Positions 45,690 through 57,174 of a DNA stretch of 64,000 bases are shown one piece after another. The stretch lies in NCBI RefSeq assembly GCF_033118175.1, contig NC_083691.1, positions 60,726,001 through 60,790,000 on the forward strand. The letters run 5' to 3'. Source of the stretch: Dama dama (taxonomy: Eukaryota; Chordata; Mammalia; Artiodactyla; Cervidae). The translations under genes were made by a program, and so were the position numbers. Below the pieces are notes generated by a model. That model did not search any database, was not told the DNA's origin, and worked only from the letters and a program-made list of their open reading frames with translations. The stretch's first letter is position 1; each line of letters starts with the position of its first letter.

Positions 45690-46538
45690 ATACAGAAAAG
45701 AGCATGAAACATACATGCATACCTTAACTAATATCCATGTAACACAATCCACACTAAAAACAGAATACTGCCAATACTCCAGGATTCCCACAGGGCCATT
45801 CCCAACCAAAACCACCTCTTCTTTCTCAAAGAATAACCTCTATCTTGACTTTTTTGGTACTTCCTTCCTTGCTTTTATCCTTTTACCACTTAAGGATACA
45901 TCTCTAAACACTGCAGTTTAGTTTTGTCTCATTTGTTTTAATGCTATGTTTTTGTGATTCAACCATGTTATTGCATGTAACTATTAATATATGCACAGTA
46001 TTTCTCTATATGAATAATTATCATTTGCTTATCTATTCCATAGTTGGTGGGTGGGTTGTTTCCAGTTTGGAACTATTCTAGGTAGTAGTATTATGAACAT
46101 TTTTTAACATGTTTACTGATACACAAGTGCTCATGTGTACCAAATTAAATGACTAACAAGTGTATGAGAGTGCTCTTTACGGTCTTGATAACACTTGGTA
46201 ATTGTAGTCATTCTGGTGAGCATGTAGTGCTATCTGACTGTGGTTTTAATCTGCATTTCCCCAATTAAAAATGAGGTTGAAATCCTTTCCATGTTTAGTG
46301 GACAATGAGGAATGTCCTTGTGTGAAGTTCCTATTGTCTTTTTCTATTAATTTGTACAAGTTTAAAAAAATCTTAATATCAGCCTTTTATGGCTATGTGT
46401 TGCTAATATCCGGTCCCACCTGTGAGTTTGCCTCCTCAGTTTCAGTTATTTAATGTAGCTAATGTACTTGAATTTAAAATTTCTTCCTTTATGGTATTAT
46501 CTTTTAATAGCTTTATCAGCTTTGCCTCATATATAGGC
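45690..46538 (-). repeat. Old L1 3' UTR, antisense
   Basis: TATCCATGTAACACAATCC, TTGTGATTCAACCATGTTAT, GTTGTTTCCAGTTTGGAAC, TCTGCATTTCCCCAATTAAA; antisense L1M4-like order. Confidence 0.65.
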
Positions 46539-46539
46539 T

Positions 46540-46843
46540 TTTAAAAAATATTTATTTATTTAAGGCTGTATTGGGTCTTCGTGGCTGTGAGTAGGCTTTC
46601 TCTAGCTGCAGCAAGCAGGAACTACTCTCTAGCTGCGGTGCGTGAGCTTCTCATTAGGGTGGCTTCTCTAGTTGCAGAACACAGACTCTAGGGCGCAGGC
46701 TCAGTAGTTGTGGCACATGGGCTTAGCTGCCTGGTGGCATGTGGCATCGTCCCAGACCAGGGATCAACCAGGGACTGAACCTGTGTCACCGGCTTTGGCA
46801 GGCAGATTCTCAACCTCTGGACTATCAGGTAAGTTCCACATAC
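46540..46843 (-). repeat. CHR-2-like SINE
   Basis: ATTTATTTATTTAAGGCTGT, GGGTCTTCGTGGCTGTGAGT, GGACTATCAGGTAAGTTCC; intact length, antisense. Confidence 0.85.
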
Positions 46844-46949
46844 AGACTTTTGGGGGACTAGTCTGGACCATTTTTTCCCCATTTTGATGTCCCAATGTGC
46901 CCGTACCTCTTCCTGCAGAGTCCATCCTGTGCCCACTGCTCTGTAATGT

Positions 46950-47160
46950 CACCTCTGTCACAGTCAAGTATCCAGGTAGCTTCGAGTACAGAATTCCTCA
47001 GTATCTCTGGGGAAATGGTTCCAGGAGTCCCATATATACAAAAATCCATGGACTCAACCAACTGCATATTATATATACAGTACCGTACGTATTTATGTTT
47101 AAAAATCCAGGTATAAGTGGACCCACATAGTTCAAATCAGTGTTGTTCAAAGTTCAAATG
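46950..47160. repeat. Tigger/MER2-like DNA transposon fragment
   Basis: CCTCAGTATCTCTGGGGAAA, GGTTCCAGGAGTCCCATAT and AAAATCCATGGACTCAACCA resemble the common Tigger-type termini (CCGTATCCGTGGGTTCC style); AGTGGACCCACATAGTTCAA could be the opposite end. Confidence 0.4.
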
Positions 47161-47505
47161 TATTTCATTCTCTTTTATTGGTCCATCTGTTTAATCTTCA
47201 TCAATATCACCCTGTCATAATCACCAAGACTTACAATAAATTTTGATATTAAGCAGAGAAAGTATTGGGTTGGCCAAAAAGTTCTTTCAGATCCCTAAGC
47301 TGTCATGGAAAAACCTGATAAGTCATTTTGGCCAACCCAGTACTTCTACCTTTACGTTCTTTGAGAGTCTCTTACCTATTCTTGGCCTTTTGTATTCCCA
47401 CAAATATTTTAGAATCAGCTTAGCAACATTCCTGATTAACGAAAACCTGTTAGGATGTTTATTGAGATCACATGAATCTACACAGGTCAGGCTGGGGAAC
47501 ATTTA
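47161..47505 (-). repeat. Old L1 fragment, antisense, host of the MITE
   Basis: TTGGTCCATCTGTTTAATCT before the MITE and TCTTGGCCTTTTGTATTCCC, AAAACCTGTTAGGATGTTTA after it. Confidence 0.5.
47265..47340 (+). mobile_element. Mariner-type MITE (BTMAR-like), 76 bp
   Basis: Terminal inverted repeats TTGGGTTGGCCAAAA and (complement of the right end) CTGGGTTGGCCAAAA, flanked by TA at 47263-47264 and 47341-47342, the mariner target duplication. The whole element folds into one hairpin. Confidence 0.9.
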
Positions 47506-47507
47506 TT

Positions 47508-47747
47508 CACTTATTTTGTCTGTGCTGGGTTTTCACTGCAGTGTGTGGCATTTCTCCAGATGCAGTATCGGGGTTTCTCCAGTTGTAGAGCACAGGCTCT
47601 AGAGTGTGAGAGTTCCCTAGCTGAGACACACAGGCTCACATGACCTGTGGCATAAGGGATCTTAGTTCCTTGACCAGGGATCAAAACTCTGTCGCTTGCA
47701 TTGAAAGGCAGATTCTTAACCACCCGATGTCCAGCAAAGTCCCACAT
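47508..47747 (-). repeat. CHR-2-like SINE, diverged
   Basis: CTGTGCTGGGTTTTCACTGC, GGGATCTTAGTTCCTTGACC, CAGCAAAGTCCCAC. Confidence 0.75.
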
Positions 47748-47879
47748 CAGTGGATTTTGAGATAGCAGAACAGGAAAAGTTCCTTGATTTTTATTCCCAT
47801 TGTAACTAACCTTTAAGAAAGACTTCCCACAAGTTCAATGTGGAAACACATCTGAGAATCTAGCTGTTTTCTCTTAATT

Positions 47880-50800
47880 CAGACATTGAAGAGAGTTATA
47901 AAAAATGTCAAACAGTGTTAGTTTCACTTATTCTTTTGCTTTGGAAAATATATTTTTCATAAAAATATGCTAACATGTAATGAGCTTATTATTCTCTTTC
48001 AATGAATTAAAATTAACTTTTTCTGTTTTAATTTCCAATGGTAAATAGTGATAGATATAACCCACATAAATAAAAGCTCACTAGGAATCTCAGCTTTTAG
48101 GATTTTGTTAGAGATCTTGAGTGCAAAAGTTTGAGAACCAATGTTCTAAGTGATGGAAAGAATAATTACTAAGTAATCTTTTGGGGCACTGACATGTATA
48201 GGAAATCACACTGGTGGTTTAATAAAGTCTTTCTGTGCCTTAGAATTGCAATAAATAGTAAATAAATCGATAATTATAGTATAAAAGTCTTCTGAGGAAG
48301 TTCATAATTTATTTTTGTGATCAAATTAATAGAAAAAGTTTCTGATGGTTCTTAAAATTACAGAATTGTTAAGTCAGAATTTTCAACCAGTCAGAGCCCA
48401 GATATGCCAGACCATGGAGATATATGTGTGAAATAAAAATCAAAATATGTAGAAAGGAAAAAAACACTTGATTCAGCATGTTTATGAATACAGTAAAGGT
48501 AAAAAAAAAAAAAAAAAAAGCAAAACTAGTCACTCTGTAATCTTGGACCTTAAATCAGTGGCTACAAATGTAACCTTTATGAAAGCAATCTTTATTCTAA
48601 CCAAGAAAACTACCAAAATGTTTAATTAAACTGCTAATAATCCAGGGTCTCCACTGCAGTGAGTCATATTATAGCTTCCTGAGGAAATTATTCACCAGCT
48701 CCTTCCTCCCTTTGCCATTTCTCTTTGAGAATATTTAATCTAGGATTGTTATTTAAGGAAAGATTGCAAGTACTTATTTTAATAATTGTGTACATAGTCC
48801 TTTATTTAGGGGGATTGTCTTAGAAAATGGTAAAAGCCACAGTTTTCTTTTCTTTAAATATAACTCATGGGAGATGACTGTTCAGTTCAGTTCATTTCAG
48901 TTGCTCAGTCACGTCTGACTCTTTGTGATCCCATGGCATCCCTGTCAATCACCGACTCCTGGAGCTTGCTCAGACTCATCATGTACATCGAGTTGGTGAT
49001 GCCATCCAACCATCTCATCCTCTGTCATCGCCTTCTTCTCCTGCCTTCAATCTTTCCCAGCATCAGGGTCTTCTCCAATGAGTCAGTTCTTCACATCAAA
49101 TGGCCAAAGTACTGGAGTTTGAGCTTCAGCATCAGTCCTTTCAGTGAACATTCGGTCAGGACTGATTTCCTTCAGAATTGACTGGCTCGATCTCCCTATA
49201 GTCCAAGAGACTCTCAATGAGTCTTCTTCAACACCACAGTAAAAAAGCATCAATTCTTTGGCATTCAGCTTTCTTTATAGTCCAAATCTCACATCCATAC
49301 ATGACTACTGGAAAAACCGTAGCCTTGACTAGACAGATCTTTGTTGGCAAAGTTATGTCTTTGCTTTTTAATATGCAGTCTAGGTTGGTCATAGCTTTCC
49401 TTCCAAGGAGCACGTGTCTTTTAATTTCATGGCTGCAGTCACCATCTGCAGTGATTTTGGAGCCCAGGAAAATAAATCTGCCACTGTTTCCACTGTTTCC
49501 CCATCTATTTGCCAAGAAGTGACAGGACCGGATGCCATGATCTTGGTTTTCTGAATGTTGAGTTTTACACCAGCTTCTTCACTCTCCTCTTTCACTTTCA
49601 TCAAGAGGATCTTTAGTTCCTCTTCACTTTCTGCCATAAGGGTGGTGTCATCTGCATATCTAAGGTTATTCGAATTTCTCCTGGCAATCTTGATTCCAGC
49701 CTGTGCATCATCCAGCCTGGCATTTCGCATGATGTATTCTGCATATAAATTAAATAAGCAGGGTGACAATATACAGCCTTGACGTACTCCTTTCCCAATT
49801 TGGAACTAGTCTGTTGTTCCAAGTCCGCTCCTAACTGTTGCTTCTTGACCTGCATACAGATTTCTCAGGGGGCAGGTCAGATGGTCTGGTATTCCCATCT
49901 TTTTAAGAATTTTCCACAGTTTATTGTGATCCACACAAAGGCTTTAGCATAGTCAATAAAGCAGAAGTAGATGTTTTTCTGGAATTCTCTTGCTTTTTTG
50001 ATGATCCAACAGATGTTGGCAATTTGATCTCTGGTTCCTCTGCTTTTTCTAAATCCAGCTTGAACAACTGGGAGTTCATGGTTCATGTACTGTTGAAGCC
50101 TGGCTTAGAAAATTTTGAGCAGTTCTTTGCTAGTATGTGAGATAAGTGCAATTGTGCAGTAGTTTGAACATTCTTTGGCATTGCCTTTCTTTGGGATTGG
50201 CATGAAAACAGACCTTTTCCAGTCCTATGGCCACTGCTGAGTTTTCCAAATTTGCTGGCATATTGAGTGCAGAACTTTCACAGCATCATCCTTTAGGATT
50301 CTGAAATAGCTCAGCTGGAATTCCATCACCTCCACTAGCTTTGTTCATAGTGATGCTTCCTAAGGCCCACTTGACTTCGCATTCCAGGACGTCTGGCTCT
50401 AGGTGAGTGATCACACCACCACTGTGGTTATCTGGGTCGTGAAGATCTTTTTGGTACAGTTCTTCTGTGTATTCTTGTCACCTCTTCTTAATATCTTCTA
50501 CTTCTCTTAGTTTCCCAGTCAGTCTCTCCCATCAGGAAGCTTCCATAAGCCTCTTATCTTTATCTGTCAGAGGGCAGACAGAATGAAAACCATAATCACA
50601 GAAAACTAATCAAACTGATCAAATGGACCACAGCCTTGTTTAACGCAATGAAACTATGAGCCATGCCATATAGGGCCACCCAAGACAGACGGGTCATGGT
50701 GGAGAGTTCTGACAAAACGTGGTCCACTGGAGAAGGGAATGGCAAGCCACTTCAGTATTCTTGCCCCGAGAACCCCATGAACTGTATGAAAAGGCAAAAA

Positions 50801-51030
50801 GCTATGACACTGAAAGAGGTACTCCCCAGGTTGGTAGGTGCCCAATATGCTACTGGAGAAAAGTGGAAAAATAACTCCAGAAAGAATGAAGAGATGGAGC
50901 CAAAGCGAAAACAACACCCAGGTGTGTATGTGACTGGTGATGGAAATAAAGTCCGAAAAACAATATTGCATAGGGAGATGACTGAGGTTTATGAAAATGA
51001 TAGCATAAGCCAGTTCCCCTTCCCCCATCC
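47880..51030 (+). repeat. Inverted repeat arm 1 (about 1 kb, carrying a 2.1 kb BovB)
   Basis: After removing the BovB (48881-50972) and about 110 extra bases near 48393-48500, this stretch matches the reverse complement of 63020-64000 along its length. Shared blocks include TATAAAAGTCTTCTGAGGAA, CTTAAATCAGTGGCTACAAA, ACATAGTCCTTTATTTAGG and AATATAACTCATGG. By eye about 80-85% identical. Lies in intron w6-w7. Confidence 0.85.
48881..50972 (-). pseudogene. BovB LINE with inverted 5' end and 12-bp TSD
   Basis: 48881 to about 50508 is minus-strand BovB (tail TTCAGTTCAGTTCATTTC, RT fragments such as MSPCLFNLYAEYIMRNARLD with LRYADDTTLMAESEEELKIL, and YFCFIDYAKAF). About 50509-50972 is plus-strand 5' UTR and ORF start (CAGGAAGCTTCCATAAGCCT, AGCCATGCCATATAGGGCCA, minus nothing between). 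GGGAGATGACTG at 48869-48880 and 50973-50984 is the TSD. Frameshifts and stops make it inactive. Confidence 0.93.
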
Positions 51031-51159
51031 CCGTTTTTATGCTCACCTCTATCAGTTGGTTTCAATGATCACTCATTTACAAGAAGACTTACAAATTATT
51101 ATCTGTAGCCTAACCTCTACACAGTCTACAAAGCAGTTAATATTATACAGAATGATCAC

Positions 51160-51430
51160 CTAGGTACACTGTTAAGTGAAAAAGGCAAATTACAGAATAA
51201 GATGAACAGTCTGATTCTATTTCCAATGTGAAAAACAACATTTAGTCTGTGCCTAAAATGTATAAAACAAGGTCTTAAGGGAAGTTGTGAACAGTGGTTA
51301 TCTTTGAGAAGTAGAATGAGGGAGTGGTATGAAATGAGATTTCTACTTTTTACTATACTTCCCTATGTAGTTAAATCTTTTCTACATGAATGTATATTTA
51401 CATTTTAAAAATAAAAGAGGAAAATATTTA
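51160..51430 (+). repeat. Old LINE 3' end, unassigned
   Basis: GATTCTATTTCCAATGTGAA, TAAGGGAAGTTGTGAACAGT, TTTACTATACTTCCCTATGT; typical old LINE 3' UTR text close to exon w6. Confidence 0.4.
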
Positions 51431-51489
51431 AATACAAAGTGTTAATTAACAAGTGCTGTAATTACAAAAGGGCAACCTTCAAAATCTAC

Positions 51490-51642
51490 CTTTGTAAGCT
51501 GAGTGGGGTCAAATCGAAGAACCTTTTGGTTACAGCAGGGATAAATTCCAGTGCCAACAGTACTCAGCGAACTTCCTGCAGTAGGATAAATCACTGTCTC
51601 TGAGTGATACTGACAGTGTGAAAACTCTATGCACAGAAAAGT
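51490..51642 (-). CDS. SANBR: SANBR exon w6 (Cys/His cluster)
   Basis: 153 nt, acceptor tttattCAG, donor GTAGAT, phase 0 to phase 0, coding r181-r231. It contains TFLCIEFSHCQYHSE, the segment YPTAGSS and GIYPCCNQKVLRFDP. The C-x2-H at r190/r193 and CC at r216/r217 have the spacing of zinc ligands in CHORD domains (see findings). As it begins and ends in phase 0 it could be skipped without a frameshift, but that would remove half the cluster. It is the last exon inside the inverted-repeat pair. Confidence 0.92.
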
Positions 51643-51689
51643 CTGAATAAAAGAAATACATAAAAACAAGTATTATTCCCACAGTGAAA

Positions 51690-52000
51690 TTATACATCTC
51701 AAAAATACTCAAGACCACATACTGTATGTCCCATCACGTAAAATATACAGAAAAGGCACATCTCTAGAGCTAAAACGCAGATTTGTGGATGCCTGGGATT
51801 AAAAGTGAGACTAGGTTGGGGAGTGGCTGCAAATGGATGCAAGGGATCTTTTTGGGGTGATGGAAATGTACTAAAGTTGGATGGTGGTGATGGTTGAACA
51901 ATTCCAAATTTATTAAAGATCAGTAAATTGTACACTTAAAATGAATGTATTTTATGGCGTGTAGTAATACCTCAACAAAGCTGTTAAAAAGCAAAATCAA
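51690..52000 (+). repeat. Old L1 3' end
   Basis: GTAAAATATACAGAAAAGGC, GGATGCCTGGGATTAAAAGT, TTTTGGGGTGATGGAAATGT, AATTGTACACTTAAAATGAA are the standard L1M 3' end in sense, only ~50 bases from exon w6. Confidence 0.75.
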
Positions 52001-52609
52001 AAACGCTATTTGAATTTCAGAGGAGTTAAATTGATCTTGATATACACCTAATTTTATAACTGGCCTATCACAAAAGAGGTTTTCCAATGGAAAAAATTAA
52101 ATAAAATTTTGCCTCCCTTATTCTTGGACATATTTTTTAAGGTAAATACTTAACATCACTCTATCTGTGACAACTACGGAATAACTGAATCACTGGTGAA
52201 AAATTTACTAACGTTTAATTATAAGATTAATAGTCATGTCCAGATACGTTTGTAAGTTGGTAAAATAAAGAAAATAAAATGAACAATTTTAAGCACTGAT
52301 CCTGAAGACAAAAGATAGTCTGTAATTCAGAATTCTTAGCAGTTAGTTCCAATTATGATTTTCAAATAATAGCTTTCAATTAAAATTTTTTGAGTCTGAT
52401 AAAAGCTATAAGGTGCATACTCATACAAAGTATTTTGCATACAAACTATTTTATGAGTTTATAAACTCTCCATAATAAATATTAAATATTATAAATCAAT
52501 ATTCAATTCGCTTTGAAGAAGGGGAAAAAAATCCTTCAAATTTTCTGCATTCTGACATGCTAAACAAATCAGGATTTAGGAGCCTGATATCTTTGATTAT
52601 ACGTGACAC

Positions 52610-53335
52610 TCCATTGTTGGGAGGACAACTATATACCTATTAAGTAGGAAAAAAAAAAAACCATCCAAACCAACCTGACAATATCAACTGTTAGAAAAGA
52701 TATGGGGCAACTGGAACTCCTATACATAGCTGGAAAGGATAAAAAGTGGTTCAGGGACTTTGAAAAACTGTTAGGCATGTATAAATGTTAAGTTTACATT
52801 TACCATACAACCCAGCAATCCTATTTCTAGGTAAATACTCAAGAGAAACGTTCACGCGAAAGCCTGTATGGGCATGCTTACAGATGCTTTCTTCATAATG
52901 GCCTGAAACTAGAAGCACCTGCAGTCCTTCATTGGTAAGGGGATAAACATACTGTAGTATATTCCTATGATGAGCTACTACCTAAGGCTAAAAAGGAACA
53001 CATGGACAGATACAACAATGTGAATAAATTTCAAATCCATCTTGCTACATAAAATAAACTAGACTCAAAAAGCTAAATACTGTATGATTCTATTTATATG
53101 ACATTCTGGAAAAGTCAGAATTACAGAGACAGTAAACAGATCAGTGATTGTCAGAGGCTGAGATGGGACAAGGAACTGACTAAAAACAGCCTCAAGGGGA
53201 TTTTTAAGGATGACAGGAGGAGTCTATGCTTTGATTGTGGTGGTAGCTATACGACTGTATGAGTTTGTCAAACCTCACAAAAAGGATACATTTTACTGTA
53301 TGGAAATTATACTTCAATAAATCAAGCTTTTAAAA
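52610..53335 (+). repeat. Old L1 3' region
   Basis: AAAGATATGGGGCAACTGGA, CATACAACCCAGCAATCCTA, AATACTGTATGATTCTATTT, TGAAATTATACTTCAATAAA-like end; sense L1M in intron w5-w6. Confidence 0.8.
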
Positions 53336-54083
53336 ACTGTGAGGACATAGGGAGTCACTGAGAAGAAACTTACACAGTTTGAAAAAATTGTCCCTCTGAT
53401 GGCTGTAATAAGCTGCTCTCTGTGCTGCCTTACTCTATTGAAAATCAGGGAGCGGGGAGACCTACGGGAGTCATAAAATATTTTATGCAGAACACTCTGA
53501 ATTTATACATAGGACTAATAGGAATGATTGTGACCAATAAAGATCTAATTATTTTATAAAAGGATTTATTATAAATACCTTCAAATCGTAAGTTTCCTTG
53601 TGCTTTTAAGCCTTCCTTTAGAAGAAGTGGACAAAACATTTTTGGTAACATAATTATTTTATTAATAACAAGAAGGGCACATCTCAATAGCATCCTGTCT
53701 GCAAAGGTGTTTCTGAATTTCTAAAGAAATTTATGGGCTAACAGAGAAACAGTTTGGCTGGAAATAAATGAAAGGCAACAAGAATTCTGTATCTTTTTTC
53801 CATTGAAAAAAATGAATTTGATCACTTAACAACCTGTTGGTTTTATAAAAATTCATCAAATCACTGATTGTTTCAGCAATGGAAATAAAAAAGGAAGAAT
53901 CATAGTAAGAGAAATGAGGTCAGATGCAAGCAATGTTTAACAGCACCACTATTTCTGCCACTAGTTCCTTAAAAAGATGTCAGATATTGTACAAACACAT
54001 CCTAACTAATTAAATAGCATATGTCAAAAGAGCCTGCTCTCAGTGGTTACACAACAGGATATTAAAAAAAAAAAACAACTCAC

Positions 54084-54207
54084 CTGATAACATCTTGAAC
54101 AAGTTAGCCAGTTGACTGTTCCCCATAAGCGCCAATATACATCTCTCCAAGATTTTAATTCTTCAAAAAGACTATTCAAATACTCATGAACATCCCAAGT
54201 TTTATCT
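54084..54207 (-). CDS. SANBR: SANBR exon w5 (conserved W-rich segment)
   Basis: 124 nt, acceptor ttttcccTAG, donor GTGAGT, phase 2 to phase 0. It completes r139 and codes r140-r180. It begins DKTWDVHEYLNSLFEELKSW and ends NWLTCSRCYQ. Five Trp in 41 residues suggest a packed domain core. Cys r175 and r178 open the Cys/His cluster that continues in w6 and w7. High conservation makes this exon a strong family marker. Confidence 0.92.
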
Positions 54208-54472
54208 CTAGGGAAAAGAGCCTCAGTTATTATTTCACAAGTAAGCAATATAAACAGTTTGCTTTAAACAAATAATTTTAAATTTGTGGCTTATTTTCAA
54301 GACCATTCCCTAAATGATGGCTATGGAAGGGACTACACTGAATGCTAGATAAAATTTCATTTGGGAATCTTATTCTGTTTTTTTCCTGTGGACAACAGAA
54401 AAAAGTGTCACAGACTGAATGCCAAATTATTTTACTACTCAAGATAAAGGGTTATAAATTAAAGATAATTTA

Positions 54473-54890
54473 AGGACTTCCCCCATAGTCCAGTGGTTAA
54501 GAATCTATCTGCCAATGCAGGCGACACTGTTTGATCCATCGTCCAGGAAGATCCCACATGCCACAGAGCAACTAAGCCCATGCACCATGATGATTACTGA
54601 GCCCATGGTCTAAGGCCTGCGAGCTGCAGCTACTAAGCCTGTGTGCCATAATAACTGAAGCCTGCCGGTCCTAGACACCACACAGTGCTACTACCGAGCC
54701 CACGTGCTGCAATTACTGAAGCCTGTGTGCCTAGAGCCTGTGCTCTGCAACAAGAGAAGTCGCTGCAGTGAGAAGCTAACACACCACAGCAAAGAGTACC
54801 CCTGCTCTCCACAACTAGAAAAAGCCTGCGCAAAGCAACAAAGACCTGGCACAGCTGAAGGAAAAAAGAAGTATGGAGTCTCTTAAAAAT
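54473..54890 (+). repeat. CHR-2-like SINE, long
   Basis: GGACTTCCCCCATAGTCCAG head; four to five CTACTGAGCC/CTACTAAGCC units, more than most copies; A-rich end. Intron w4-w5 side of exon w5. Confidence 0.85.
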
Positions 54891-55744
54891 AAATACAGTT
54901 TAAGCAGGCTAACAGTTAGGACTTAAGCATATATCACTAAATGGAACATATTTAATTGTACCTATCATAAATTATTGGTAATTTTAAACACTCCATTAAT
55001 ATATTAGTTCTGTACATTATTTTCAAAATTATTTTCTAGTAATGGAGTAATAAAGTAATATACAATCAGGTCTCAGTAATATATACTTTTAAGTTCAATG
55101 ATATAAATTTAAATAAACAGACAAGACTTAAAACTCCATTTGCTATCGTTACATGCAACAAGTTCCTATTCTTCTCTAAGTCCTTAATCTTTTTGAATTT
55201 TGCTATTTTTGTCTTTAGTTCAAGATACAACAAAATGCCATCATGTTATTACAAATTACATCTGTTTTAAGTTATTTAAAGACATTAAAAAAATGTCATC
55301 AATAGCTAACTTGCAGGAAAAATACTTTGAATAAAACAACAAAACAGATGTCAAATTTAGTTTCATACAGTTTTTTCATACAGTAATATTAAGTTATTGC
55401 TGTCAAAATAGAAGTAATTTTCAAAAGGTGAGTCAAGTCTCAAGATAAAAAAGTATAAAATCCCAAGTGCTTATATTCCCCTTATTATATGAAGAGAAAA
55501 ATGAAACATTTTAATGTTGACTGTGCTATTAATACTAGAGTCAAATGTCATGTTTTTCTCTAGATTTCTGTTTTAATGTTTACAATATGAAATTAACATT
55601 TGTACATTTTTTTCTTTAATAAAAGTACATCACATTTCTAATATAGGAACAAAAGCAAAAAGCAAATGAAAATCATCCATAATACTGTCATTCTAAGGTA
55701 ACACCACAGTTAATATTTAATGAACATGTTTCTGGTTTTTTTTT

Positions 55745-56058
55745 TAAAAAAAGTTTATTTATTTATTTGGCTGTGCTGGGTCTTCCTAGGTGCACAGGCT
55801 TTTTCTCTAGTTGTGACGAGCAGGAGGGGTTACTCTCTAGTTGTGGTGCATGGGCTTCTCACTGTGGTGGGCCCTCTTCTTGCAGAGCATAGACTCTAGA
55901 GTGTTTGGGCTTCAGTAGTTGTGGCCGGTGGGCTCAGAAGTTGTGGCTCACAGGTTTAGTTGCTCCACAGCAGGTAGGATCTTCCCAGACCAGGTATTGA
56001 ATCTGTGTCTCCTGCATGGCAGGCGGATTCTGTACCACTGAGCCACCAGGGAAGACCC
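55745..56058 (-). repeat. CHR-2-like SINE
   Basis: AGTTTATTTATTTATTTGGC, CTGTGCTGGGTCTTCCTAGG, TGAGCCACCAGGGAAGACCC. Confidence 0.85.
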
Positions 56059-56137
56059 TTGAGTTTTGTTTTATAACCTTTTTTTTTTTTCCTTATTTAA
56101 TTTACTATCAATTTTGTATGTAACTATTCATTCTTTT

Positions 56138-56351
56138 GGGCTTCCCTGGTGGCTCAGATGATAAAGAAACTGCCTGTCATGCAGGAGACCTGGGTTTGAT
56201 CCCGGGGTCGAGAGGATCCCCTGGAGACGGAAATGGCTACCCACTCCAGTATTCTTGCCTGGAGAATTCCATGGACAGAGAAGCCTGGTGGGCTACAGTC
56301 CATGGGGTTGCAAAGAGTTGGACACGACTGAGCAACTAACACACACTACAT
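56138..56351 (+). repeat. Bov-tA SINE, full length
   Basis: Near-consensus GGGCTTCCCTGGTGGCTCAG to GAGTTGGACACGACTGAGCA. TSD ATTCTTTT at 56130-56137 and 56352-56359. Least diverged SINE here. Confidence 0.93.
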
Positions 56352-57024
56352 ATTCTTTTACATTCTCAAAGACTGAACATTCAGAATCAATTAGATGTGT
56401 TTTATACATATACACTATTATATGGACATATTTTAGTTCATTTAATCATTTGAGTGCTTATTTTTTTATTTATATACAGCAATCAATATCCTTACTAAGT
56501 GCTTTCATAAATCAACATTACCTCTCTGAATAAATCACTAGCAGTAGGATACTGTCAGAGTTATTTTAAAGTTTTTGTTTTCCTGAGACATTATTCCTAT
56601 TTATAACCCTCTTCACCTACTCCCCAACTCAGGATGAGAACTAGTTTTGAACTTAAGGGGAATGCAAAAGAACTATGCATTAATATAATACTGAAGAAGT
56701 ATGAAGACTAAATACAGAAAATCCAATTTTAAAGACAATTTGCCTCACTGTAAAATTCATCTGAAACTAAATCTGGTTCTCTTGTCAAATTCAATATAAC
56801 ACTTAAAATCTATCAGTGAAAAATCATTTTAATGGCACTGATCAGAACATCTTTCAAGATAAAATATACTTTTACAACAACTTTGCTTTGAAAGTACCAT
56901 CTTTCTAAATCAAAGTTGAATCACATGAAGAAAAAATGTTGTCCCATTCCTTTTAAAAGTAGTTTTGCTTTATAAATACACCACTAATTCACATTTAAGA
57001 AGCTGTATTTTATTTTCACTACAC

Positions 57025-57135
57025 CTTATATGAATGTATATAATATTTCCATGCTGATCCACATTGATTTTTCCAGGAATGCAAGGAATTCTTCTTTCTG
57101 TTTCTTTTGTTAAAAGTTTCTTACACAAACAGCAT
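57025..57135 (-). CDS. SANBR: SANBR exon w4 (Cys-rich CCLC segment)
   Basis: 111 nt, acceptor ttattatAG, donor GTGTAG, phase 2 to phase 2. It completes Arg r102 and codes r103-r138. Cys residues at r103, r104, r106 and r120 (CCLCKK...PC) are followed by a strand-rich INVDQHGNIIYIHI. The Cys pattern could bind metal with, or separately from, the CHORD-like segment of w5-w7. The donor GTGTAG is weak but is the only one that keeps the frame. Confidence 0.87.
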
Positions 57136-57174
57136 CTATAATAACACAAAGATACAATTTAAAAAAAAACCTTG

